Shown piece after piece: positions 1 through 11,078 of a stretch of 64,000 nt of DNA. This DNA is from Rotaria macrura (Eukaryota; Rotifera; Eurotatoria; Philodinida; Philodinidae), in contig OENT01000761.1 of the NCBI GenBank assembly GCA_900239685.1, positions 1 through 64,000 on the forward strand, read 5' to 3'. Position 1 is the first letter of the stretch; each line of letters opens with the position of its first letter. Both the position numbers and the translations under genes were made by a program. Below the pieces are notes generated by a model, which saw only the letters and a list, made by a program, of their open reading frames with translations, had not been told where the DNA came from and made no database searches.

Positions 1-3000
1 CTATTATTTACTGAACTTTAAGTTGTTTCTTCGATAAAATAAGAGAAAAAGTTGCTCGGGTTGAACCTTTAATATTTGTATTCATCTGACTAGCGACTTG
101 TTTTAGTTTTTCATGCCACATGACGATTTTTATATATTATCGCTCGATGCGAACATTGAAACATTTTAATACTTCTGGATTGCAGGGCTGGAGCTAATAA
201 CAAAATATATATTATACGCTATGAGTACTAAGGATTCGAAAAATGTTGTACAGAGAAAACTGACGGTATGCATGATATAGTGAATATGCCCAAGATACAC
301 AGAATAAAACAGAAATACTGAATACAGGTGAAATAAAGAGACAAGAAAAACTATCGAGAGATTCGACGTTTTTGGACATTGACTATTCTCTTAATTTTTT
401 TTCTTTCACTTGCGTATGAGCAAATTCATTCATGTCTTCTTTCTCTGGTATCATTTTTTCAACAATATTAAATCCTTTCAGTAGAGGGTAAGCGACGATG
501 ACGCCGCGCTACTTGTTTATAACGACCAATCTTTCAACTAGCCTACATAATTTTTACAATACTTTTCTCTTACGTCGGTGTTGTTGGCGACAGCAATCAC
601 TACTATTTAAACACAGCCTTCTATATCAGATCAACGCGTGGAGAAACGTCTTCTCATCTCTACACTCATTTCCTTCTTTTCAGTGACACGCTCTCTCTCT
701 CTGTTTTCTTGAAATTTTTTTTCATTACTGATGGTAATATGTTAGCGCCACTCCCCTTACTCAATCCATTACCAATTACCTGGTAACCGGGGGCGAAGTT
801 ACTCCCCAGATTAGTCCGGAGAAAAAGGAAACACAGACGATTTACAACTATCGTCATTATTTTCACGGAAAGCCCGGTTTTTTCAAGGGAAAACAATGAC
901 GATTTTCTAGATACATTTTGAGAGTAGGAATTATCTGGATGAAGTGGGAGCGGGCGATGCCTCGAACATCAAAGCGCACATTTCAAAATATTTCAATTCT
1001 ACGTTGTTTTCATGCTCAGAAACAAATAGTATCCACAACTAATTATATTGTCGAATGCATAAATAATTACAAAATAGATTTATTCAGACGCAGAGAACTT
1101 CTACTTTCATTGATAAGCGCTTGAAATTTAATTTAGGAATTCAACATATCTGGAATGAAGTTAGGATTTGTTCCACACCTAAATTTTTGACGTTTGGACT
1201 TGGGCTCGCTTTCTGGATTTGTGATACTGTTTGAACTGAGTTCCTAGATGTTGATTTCGTCTAGATTTTGATCGACTGATTGTTGATATTGCTTTGTTCG
1301 TCTTAGATTTCGGATTAGGGATCTGTGATGTGTTTTTGGATTTGCGTCTTAGATTTGGATTTGGGGTTTGTTTTCAATCTAACATGAGTTCATCTTTCTA
1401 GTCGCGCTACACTGAAGCCAAACCTCAATCGAAAATTTAAATCCCAAACTCAAATCTAAGCAAGTTCAAATCAATTAGTAAGACTTGAGGTTCCACTCTA
1501 CATTTTGGAATTTTATCTCACAAAGTCTCACCAGTGTTAGCGTCAACAGATGACACTATGTTGTCGCTAACTTAAGAGACAATTATATTTGTTCATTGGT
1601 CTATGCGTCCCTTTCTGCAATGATCTTCGACCTTGTCCTCTCTCTTTCTCTCTTTATCTATATCTTAATATAGACTTATTTTTTCTGTTTTTCCTCAGTT
1701 CTCCCAAAGATAACAACAGAAGTAGTTATCCTTCTTCATTATAATAAATGAATCCTTACACATATATAAATATGTATATGTTGCACCCTGTGCGTCCCTG
1801 GTGATTTCTCACCTTTAACATAGCACCCAGTTCTCTTAATCACATCCCGATACAACCTGACTTAAAATATGTTATTCAAGTGGGTTCTCCAGATTCATAC
1901 AGACCAAAAGGTAGATCATTTGATACCCAGCTTACGTACGAAACATAGAAAGGAGAAATAGAGAACCTCACAATCAAATTTAGATAATTTAAGGCTAAAT
2001 CCAAATCTCAGTCGAGAACAAATCCAATTCTATTTGCATCAAATCTCAAGACCTCAGATTTGTTGCACGCGTATAAAACTTTATGAGAAACACCTTTTTT
2101 TACCCCAAAATTCGAAAAACTTAACATTATGAAATTCTTTTAATTTCATATTTCTATTTCACCCAGTGATCACCTTGATTTTGCTCGTTTTTTTCTTTTT
2201 TTGATCAACTCTTCCTCTTATGATATTTCGTTATTTTTTTACATACAATAATAAGAAGGTCCTCTCTACGTTCCTAATGACACACTTCGTTGCTGGAGGC
2301 TTTCTCTTTCTCTTTTTTTTTCTTCGAGAAAAATGTGATTTTTCTCACTATGAACAGATCTAAACATATTATCTTATAGAGGTGATTTTCTTTTCTATCC
2401 CTGATTTTTTAATTACTGCCGTTTTCCCTTTAAAACAGTTCGGTTTTGAACTTTTTCAAAAATCATATCCTGAATTTCCTTTTTAAGACGGTTCTTCTTT
2501 AATTGTAGAAAAAAATAGTATTCCATAGACAATTCGATTCTCTTCAAAATGATCTTGCCGATACTTCTTTTTTTGTTCTCATTCCTCACGGCAACTTCTA
2601 AGTTCTTGTAAACTTTTCTCATTTACAGTGTATAATTAAAGAAATCCTGTTTCTAGAGTATAGAAACTCGAGTTTCCTTTACACAATGGTATATGTACTC
2701 GTGGCAGTGATCAACAAATATGAAAATTAAAGAAAGTTTCAGTGTGTCCGAATTCGGTCGATAGAAAAAAGACAGTGTCACACGCGTTTTTACGAAAAAC
2801 GTTATAGCATTACCTATTCTTTCATCATTTTTTTATATCTCAGTGAAAATAGTTAAGAAAAAAACTACTTTTTTAACTGCTCGAAAACCAATTCGATGCT
2901 CTACAAAACTGCCTTTATCAGTATTCTAATTAGACAATACTTCCTCAAAAATACTACACTTTTGTAAGCTGTTTTATAGTAGTCAGGGTTATCTTTTATT

Positions 3001-4756
3001 TCAGCGTTACGTGATGATAAAACCCTTTCTACAAGTCCAATACTTCAGTCAAACTAGATCATTTCTTGCAGAATGAATACAGTATGATAATAATCTGAGT
3101 CGAATGACGTTTGAATCCACTTATTCATTCTCACCCTTTTTCCGAGATAATTGAATCTTCTTCTCTTGTCTCGATTATATTCAGTTCTTTGAAGAAATAA
3201 TCCTGAAAAGATCGGTCAGGATCTTGAATCTCAAAGATCTTGCCAAATTTCCTTCAGAAGTCTTTTTGCCAATAATCCTTCTTTCTAGGATTTACCAAGG
3301 CTGTTGCGCGAGAATTCAGTTCAGGATTTCATCATGATCGGGTGCAAAATTTTGTTTGTAAATCATGCATGCAGAACCCTTTCAGTATTTAATTATGATC
3401 CTGCTTAGGATCCTTGCAAGAAGAATAACTTAGATGCACCAATACGAATACAACTTGGATCAATGGCATATCTGCTATTGCCATGCGCAAAAAATTTCAC
3501 ACATTTCTGAACATGTGTACCGGCGCTCGTGTGCTGCTCAGATACATGCCGGTACAATTATTCGAGAATTCAAGGTTTTTCCTGGGATATATATATTTAT
3601 CATGATACATGTATCTGAGATGATCATGCTTGTACTGGTGTCCATCCTAGGCCTACTAAGCAAGATGTATATCAACGCCTTCCTCCCCCTCACCAAACAA
3701 CCTAGAATACACGTAAAGGAATGCATCGGAGTGGTACACGCTCTTCGATACAAGCCGATACATAAACTCTAGAATTTTTTGTTTTGCAAGGGTGCATATG
3801 TTGCTGTGGTATTTGCAAGGAACCGTTACAATCCGATAAAAGTTGAGTATGCTAATAAAAGGTACCCAGTGAAAAATTCTCCTAAAAAATACGTTGGTGA
3901 ACGCTTCCATAAAAAATGAATTGTATCCTCACTATAACTGTCGTGTTCTGTGGTTTTTCCGAATGTTTTTTAACGGTCGGGTGGTTTTTGTGGCTACAGC
4001 TGAGTCCCAAAAGATTGCTTTCCGTTCACTGTTATCGAGTCATCTCTGGTTTACTGAGCGATCTTCTGTCTAATTGCTACATAGTCTTCTGATGATACAT
4101 AGAAACAATATTGTGTTATGCCTTCTGGTCTAAACGAATAAAAAACCAAAGAGTGAGTACACATGGACCCACTGCCGGCCTTTGTGTCATACAGATGATG
4201 TTTACTTTTGCTAGATCTTTCATCTGTCGTTTCTAGAGTATATTTTTAGACGATTCGTTAATTATTAACTCTCAATAGTGATTAAAATATTGTTGTCATA
4301 TCTGTCTCAAGAGAATTGTATAGTTTATTCGAAACAGTTGCAGGTGAAAAAAAGACACTAATACGATCATTTACAGTGATTTTCAGTGATCCGTAACCTT
4401 CCTCTTGGGTTTCTGTCATTGTTTCTATCATAATCACTACTCCACGTTTTTCTTCCTTGAAAATATACTGACGAGTGAACCGCACCAGGTACCGTCTTTT
4501 GATTTCAATTATTTTTCTCTATAGATTCCAAATAGTATTCTGACAAAAAAACCTGAAAGTATTTGGGTTCCTGCTGATATCTGACTAAGTTGTGAAATTT
4601 TTAATAATAATTTAATGGAGAGGTAACCAGGCATCAAAGAAGATTTGTTTGGGCTCGACTTATTTATTTATTTATTTATTTTTAAATTATATTTTCTAGT
4701 GTTTTAAATATAGCTCTCGTTTCTGCTTGAATTTTATCATGATTTATAGCTAAGTT
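1..4756. other. gene-poor AT-rich stretch
   Basis: I see no credible coding region here. All open frames are short, lack family resemblance and do not extend through plausible splice sites. The stretch holds pyrimidine runs (around 1640 and 2290), a weak inverted pair of a T/G-rich motif at 1347-1369 and 1439-1461 (about 20 of 23 positions pair), and a short TTTA tetranucleotide run near 4660-4682. Words such as TTAGATTTGG recur in degenerate form between 1200 and 2060, suggesting an eroded repeat. Confidence 0.6.
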
Positions 4757-4772
4757 GTTATTTCAGGGTTTA

Positions 4773-4894
4773 GGACAGTTGCTCGCAGGACAGTTGCTCG
4801 TCGGACAGTTGCGCGCGGACACTTGCTCGCTAGGACAGTTGCTCGCTAGGACACTTGCTCGTATGGACAGTTGCTCGTTAGGACACTTGCTCGC
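4773..4894 (+). repeat. left array of 16-bp repeat, 8 units
   Basis: Eight consecutive units starting GGACAGTTG or GGACACTTG, each ending in CTCG plus two or three variable bases. The three outermost units are 14-15 bp; the inner ones are 16 bp. This is the left inverted end of the foldback element. Confidence 0.9.
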
Positions 4895-5438
4895 AAAAAA
4901 AATGCTTGAAGTAAATATATGAAAAAGACATGAAGATCTTCTTTATTAACAACAATGGTAAGTGAATAAGAAAACAAAAAAACTTCTACGTAGATAATAA
5001 ACATCCAATGTGTTAATAAAAGAATATCCGTTGTGAATAAGTAGAGGAGAGTCTTTCGAGGTTGTTGAAAGAGTAACTGACATAATGGGTTTTGAAGGTA
5101 CTGCTGTGCAACTGACACTACTTTTGTAGGATTATAATGGTTGAAAATGACTAATAATCATGAAGATACTCAGGACGACTGATTTGACAGGAGGATCCGA
5201 TCGGATTCTATTGAAAAACCATCGGATCCGATAGAAAGTCGTTGGAAGTCATCAGAATCCTTAGCATTGGATTTCTACAGAATGTTATCGGATCCTGTTC
5301 GAATTCGCCGCATCCTATACGATTCCATTTGCCGACTTTGCCCTACGTAGTGATCATCAATCGCCTATACATGCAAATGAATTAATTCTATCACTTGTTC
5401 TGAATTCTATCAATTTCAATTAAGTGGTCATCCCATAT

Positions 5439-5548
5439 GCGAGCAAGTGTCCTAACGAGCAAGTGTCCTAACGAGCAAGTGTCCTTTCGAGCAACTGTCC
5501 ATACGAGCAAGTGTCCTAGCGAGCAACTGTCCTAGCGAGCAAGTGTCC
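5439..5548 (-). repeat. right array of 16-bp repeat, 7 units
   Basis: Seven units reading CGAGCAAGTGTCC or CGAGCAACTGTCC on the + strand, the reverse complement of the left array. Spacing is a strict 16 bp. This is the right inverted end of the foldback element. Confidence 0.9.
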
Positions 5549-5564
5549 GTTTCCCGTTATTTCA

Positions 5565-6176
5565 TTATCCCATTCTCGTACTCTCATTCAGTGAAAAGTT
5601 ATTTATATTATCGTGTTTTATTTTGTATAGCTTCACATTCAAGTGAAACTTTTTAGTACCCGCCCACCCAATTTCCATTTAATATGCATACGTCGTATAT
5701 AGTATATCCTAAATAGTTTATCCTGGGTAATGGGAAGTTACAATAATAAGTACAAACTTGTCATGTCAAACGAAGCCAAAGCTGAAAAGGCTAATAAGTT
5801 GTGTTGAATGTCTTAGGTATTCGATATGTAGAGCTGATCAAGTTGTGTTTGTGAGCGAACAGCCTGGAGCTATGGCAAGTCTAGTACAACTTCTTATTTT
5901 TGGCTGGACACTAATGTGACTCTCCGTTTATGAAATATTAGTACTATTGGTGAACGTTTTCTTTTATATTAGCATGATAACAATAATTTATTCTCTCAAG
6001 TTACCATGGGGTTTAAAGTACTCAAAACTAGCTATATATAAATGTCTTTTATTTTATTTTATTGTATTTCATTGAAATGTTTTGTTTTGCCACCTTGCAC
6101 TTTAGCAGAAAATATATATACGCTCATCTCACCACTATATAAACAGCAATATTGTCATAGAGGCATCGACATGAAT
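5565..6176. other. non-coding stretch
   Basis: About 600 bases between two foldback elements. AT-rich; no ORF, splice-bounded exon or repeat that I can support. Confidence 0.5.
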
Positions 6177-6519
6177 GTCTGTTTTTTAGTTGGCAGGTGT
6201 TCGAAATACTCGTAGTTTTTAATTTTCCTTCGATTATTCGCGAAAATAGAGAATAATTAACTAGTCTAGCTTCTTTGGAAGACATCAGAAGTTTTCAACA
6301 AAGTCTTCCAAATATGAAGTTTTCAAGATGTACGCTTTTTTTCATGATTATTCTATGCCGCATGAAGTTTTTTAAAATCTCATATCTCGACGACTTTGTT
6401 GAAAACTTCTCATTTCTTTTAAAGAAACCAGTCTCGTTGAGATCTCTATTTTCGCGAAGATTCAAAGAGAGATTAAAAAATACGAGTATGCCGAAAATAT
6501 GCCCACTAGAAAATAGATA
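6177..6519. repeat. eroded foldback (long inverted repeat)
   Basis: Concentric inverted matches share one centre near 6348. A perfect 19-bp pair lies at 6287-6305 and 6392-6410 (AGAAGTTTTCAACAAAGTC). A 16-bp pair lies at 6237-6252 and 6442-6457 (TTCGCGAAAATAGAGA). Weaker pairing continues outward to about 6177 and 6519. The arms are therefore roughly 120 bp each, with the inner parts best preserved. The open frame across the right arm (6275-6523) is a by-product of this structure. No target-site duplication was identified. Confidence 0.65.
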
Positions 6520-9346
6520 CTAAAAATTCGATAACTTGGTCAAATGTCAACAGAAACCGAAACCCTTTTACGGCTTTTATCAGAATACTATTTAGTATCT
6601 ATAGAGAAAAAGTCATTGATGATATGTGTAAGGGTGTGCAGGCTCACATTACTGACTTAGACACTCACTCCAAGACTAACCCAACACCCACCCACCTACA
6701 TCCTAGCAATGAATATCTTCGATTCACCCATGTGTCGCGTAAATCAGACAAAAAAGTCAAGTTCTCCTTGCTCATTTACATATGGGACTCATTGAACCCA
6801 CAAAAGTCTTTTGAGAACGGTGATGATTAAATTCAGTTCAAACGAAGTCACTTTACTGGGAACTCTCTATAATAAAACGTCTTTAAGAACAGATTCTTCG
6901 AAGAAATGAATACATTTTAAACGATCAAGCATAATTCTCGGCTTCAGAAATGTGTGTTCTCTATCGTTCTCCATTTTTTTTTGAATATAAATTATTTTCG
7001 ATCTTTTTATGTAAATGTCTCTATTTACCTTAACATAGGCAACTTTTAGGGGCAAAAGTCAGAGCTGTAATCGGCTGGTATAAAGGCCGGTCTAGATTTC
7101 TTGGATTTTTCGTGTACTATTTTCTGTTTTTTGTATACATTCTTCAAAATATGATATAAAATTACTGACTTTCGGAAATAAAACTAGTATTACGGCATGG
7201 ATTACTTTTTCTATGAACGAGCATCAGTTATAATATTAGCAATGAGTTAATATTCATTAAAAATGTCTTATATATTTCGTGAAATGACTTCGATATCAAT
7301 CAACATCATTGAAAATGACGGAGTCGTTACTTGTGGCCGTATCATTTGTTGCTTGATTGATTTCATCTTTGTATTATTTATACAATATCTTTCATAGAGA
7401 CAATTGTAAAGCAGAGTAAAGTTACTCAGAGACGAAGAATGCATCCGTAGTCGATACAAATTTTCCATGACTGATGAATGTTTCATTAGTAGAAAAACTA
7501 ATCCAGAATCTCTGATTCTCTTAAATCTTACCCTCATCACTAGCTATCATAAACGAGAGAATCCATAGAAACAAGTACTGCACAAAGAACGAATTTCAGT
7601 GCAATTTCTTCAGTGTAGAAAGATTCCCTGTGATGGAACCGTTGTAATTATTATAGAAATCCACAAAGGAAAGCCGATCTTATAAATGACAGATTAGTAC
7701 AATACTATGTCCAGCAGGTTTAAAAATCTACTAAGTAGCTTCATAATCAAAATCTCTGTCACTAGGTGGAAAAAGCATCGATATGTGTACGGCAAATTTC
7801 GAAGTAGGCTGAGAAGATGATAACGAATGTCTTTTCGTACACTTTCATTCATTAATACTCATGTTTCAACAAAGCACTGCCATAGTGACATTAAATCCTT
7901 AGGTAATATCTGTAATGCTTTTGATGTAACTATAACTCATACAGAATTAGATGACACCCTCAAATAGGAGAGAACTGTGCAATGACTCATACCGTTATAC
8001 TAGCCGGTCCGGTCTTATCTGGAACATTTTGATCGGTTCAGGTCAAGGAAAAACCTGACCGGTTAAAACTCTGGCAAAAACAATCCTGATATATAGAATA
8101 AGTAGTTTCTTAGGTAAATATATATTCTTTTTTGAATATACATGTTACCGGGGAAATTAAAACCCACGACTATTTAAAATTCCTCTAACGGAAATTAAAA
8201 TCTTAATCTCACCTAGGGCAAATTAAAATCTTGCTTTTTTCCTCTACATTTAATGCCAAAATTTGCAGATTCTAGATTACCCTACAGTAAATAAAATTTC
8301 AATTTCTCCTATAGGAGTAAATAAATAATTGTTTCTCTTTCTTTTTATTAAAATTTGAAATAAACAACGTCATGATATCGTACTCTATAGTGACCGTAAT
8401 AGAGGGAGAGAATCGAATTCATCGATATACAAAAGGAGAATGGTTCTTAGAAAAACAACTTGCATAAAAATAAATTCGACATTTACGTAATTCTATATTC
8501 AGCATGCACTCCTTTTATGAATAAGTCGACGTGCTTGTTCAAACTCTGAATGAAAAATTTTGTGCAATGTATTCAATTAAAAGAGAAATGTACGAAGATA
8601 CTGTTTTGGTTTTATGAGATGGTTGGGGCTTGGGTATATGTGAATAGCATGTTATGCTGCACACACCCGCCGGAAATTAGAGTAAAGTCGAATATTGCAT
8701 TGCACTGCATTGTTTTATATAAAATAAATTAGTGATTAGCAGAATTAATATCATCTAAGAAACCATAGGTTCAATCTGAACGGATCTGACCATTATTAAT
8801 GAACTAGCTCAAAAACTGAAGAACAAAATTCAAATTTTTTACCTTTTTTTTCCATATTATGTCGCATATTGATGAAACTAAAATATCGAAAGATAAAATA
8901 CACGTATGCATGATGATAATAGTTACCTGTGCCTATTTTCCGCTGGTGATATCAGTGAAGACGAGTTATCCTTAAAACGCAAACTGTTTCAGTATGAATA
9001 TCTACAAAGAATGTCAAACCTGCAGAAAATTGGGGCCGGTTATTAATGAATCTAATATGTTTGGTATAATTTGAGAGGTTGTGGCTAATAATAATAGATT
9101 TTCTTGTGATGCTACGTTGCCCTAGATAGTTGTCGAGGATACATTAAACTGAGTAGAAACTTGGCGATAACTTACTATTTGACGAGATGTCTTCATTCTT
9201 TTAGTTTCGATCTCTGTTATGCAGTTCGTTGTTTCAGGAGAAATTGAACGATCTGAACGAATCATAAAGACATGGCCTGATAGATGAGAACCACAAAGAT
9301 CGGATATTGATAGAAACTATTACGGGAACTTTCATAAAATGAAAAT
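6520..9346. other. gene-poor AT-rich stretch
   Basis: No supportable gene. Around 8150-8330 a short degenerate word like GGAAATTAAAATC recurs several times. Around 8000-8065 there are several CCGGT-containing words. Neither forms a clean array. Confidence 0.5.
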
Positions 9347-9373
9347 NAAAAAAAACTCGAATTCGAGTTTTTT
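9347..9373. other. ambiguous base next to a 24-bp perfect palindrome
   Basis: The only N in the window is at 9347. Directly after it, 9350-9373 is a perfect palindrome with no spacer: six A, CTCGAATTCGAG, six T. A single unresolved base beside a self-complementary sequence may mark a difficult assembly spot or a join, so continuity between the gene-poor left part and the rest should be treated with some caution. Confidence 0.6.
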
Positions 9374-9458
9374 CATCGTTTGAATAGAAATACTGTTGAA
9401 AATATTTGAAATATTTTAACCGAGTAATATATCTTGCTTGCTCGTAGGATTAAGTGTT

Positions 9459-11078
9459 CTAATATAAGTATGAATCATACTTACAATCCGTTGTTCTATA
9501 TGTTATTCCTTCATCAACGTGAACTTGATCTTGATCTGAATATGCGATGCTGTCCGAAGTATTTTTCATAGACAGCTCCTCAATCCAATTAAAGCCATCT
9601 ACATGAACGCTTGGAAAAATTAAATGAGGTGCGTTCAAATATACTTGATTGATATCTGCATTAGCCACGGTAATCAATGGTTGACTATTGAGCAAATCAC
9701 ATAGCTGTTGTACTTTAATGAATTCATATCGAGCCTTATTGACTTCTAATCCATCCACTTCATCTTTTTGTAACTGTTCTCTCAGTATACGATCAACTTT
9801 TACTTTTATTCGATTTTCCAATGATTTTTTCCAGTGATCTCTATTCGATTCAATAAGTTTGTGAGATTGATCAACTGCCATTCGAAATTCATTATACTTT
9901 TGATCAATTTTATCTTTTGTCATTGTCATCCAACATAGAAACTGGTGTAAACAATTGTCTTTGCCGCTATTTATGTTCAATGATGATATTTTGGTAAAAA
10001 GTGCCTAAAACAACCAATATTTAGAATATGTCCGATGATTCAAAAAGTATCAACAGTTACAGTTCGTTTGAGCATGAGAACTTCAGCAAATAGCGAACTG
10101 TTTTATTAAACTATTAGAAAGCAAAGAAATTTCATAACAGTTTGTCTCATAAAAAAATGAACTATATAACATGGGAAAAAATACGTAAATCCAACATTTA
10201 AAGATGGGTAACAATCTCTCACTCATCATACACATAACCATGACTAACCTGTGCTTCATTTAATAGATGATCTACCTCTACTTTCACATTCTGTTGATGT
10301 TCAAAGCCGTGTTTCAGACAAAATGACGATGGACAATGAGTACATTGGTATGTGGCTCGATTAGGACATTGACTATCATTCATCGTTGATAACCGATATG
10401 TACATATTTGCGAATTCATTTCTTTTTTTCGAGTGTCTGTAGTTTCATTTAACGTCTCGATCGATGAGCCTTAAATAGAATTAATCTCAAATATGTTTAG
10501 CACTAATGTAAATGAATGATATATTGAGATTCTGCTATTGAAATGAAATATTTGTGACATATTTACCTGATGGTATAATAGTTATCGGAGATCTACTAAT
10601 ATTCATTTGATCAGTAGACAAACTGCTATCATAGGAAGATGTCATAATATTTTGTTTAGTTGAATGTGCTTCCATCGATGTCCTTTGATTACTATCTAAA
10701 ATGATGTAAAAACGTAAATTCCTTTGAACACGTTGTGTTCATAAAACAGAAAAACTCACCACATCCATAAAAAGAGTTCTGCACTGTGTGATGTCCTGTA
10801 ACAGGTACTGAGTTCGTCGGATTGTAGTAGATCGTACTACAGTCTTGCGTCGGTAAAGATACGAACGAGTGATGAGAAATTGTAGTAATTTCTATTGACT
10901 GCTGCTGCTTTTTATTCTTTGTATGATGCCGAGCGCATAGGCCTTCTCGTTGAGCTTGTTTCTCACAACTTTCGACAGAACAGACTCGTCGCTGCTTGTT
11001 ATTGACTCGCTTTGATTTTATGCCAGCATCGAGCAAAGACTTCACACGTTCTTTCTTTTTAGTAACTTCGTTTGACAT
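9459..11078 (-). CDS. zinc-finger protein, four exons, function unknown
   Basis: I do not recognise a named orthologue. Four exons splice cleanly: 11078 to about 10760; about 10695-10568; about 10470-10247; about 10004-9459. Exon 1 encodes a basic stretch followed by a short zinc-binding motif, RRVCSVESCEKQAQREG then LCARHH, of the C-x4-C...HxH kind seen in WRKY19-like repeat proteins. Exon 3 encodes a second cysteine/histidine cluster, CPNRATYQCTHC then FCLKHGFEH, that resembles a B-box. The last exon (about 180 residues) is rich in charged residues and probably helical (KDKIDQKYNEFRMAVDQSHK onward). The start is the ATG giving MSNEVTKKK; a good acceptor just upstream (TTCTGTTTTAG) suggests an additional 5' non-coding exon. 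Two metal-binding clusters plus a helical C-terminus suggest a nucleic-acid or protein adaptor; that is inference only. Confidence 0.7.

Larger units (their letters stand above)
4757..5564. mobile_element. foldback element with tandem-repeat inverted ends and 9-bp target duplication
   Basis: The element proper is 4766-5555 (790 bp), beginning GGG and ending CCC. It is flanked by the identical 9-mer GTTATTTCA at 4757-4765 and 5556-5564. Each end is an array of a unit close to GGACAGTTGCTCGCTA: eight units of 14-16 bp at 4773-4894 and seven units, mostly exactly 16 bp, at 5439-5548 in inverted orientation. Within both arrays the units alternate between GGACAGTTG and GGACACTTG. The interior (about 540 bp) encodes nothing recognisable; it includes a 12-bp palindrome ATCGGATCCGAT near 5220. 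Long inverted ends built of tandem repeats plus a 9-bp target duplication are the known signature of Drosophila foldback elements, which belong to the Mutator-like group. Membership here is inference; the repeats and duplication are seen directly. Confidence 0.85.

Noticed and set aside
3434-3772. 112-residue plus-strand frame overlapping minus-strand frames
   Set aside because: No domain resemblance, overlapped on both strands, rich in ATACATG-type palindromic words; likely chance in a repeat remnant.
4846-5118. 90-residue minus-strand frame
   Set aside because: It lies inside the foldback element and its end is translated iteron sequence.
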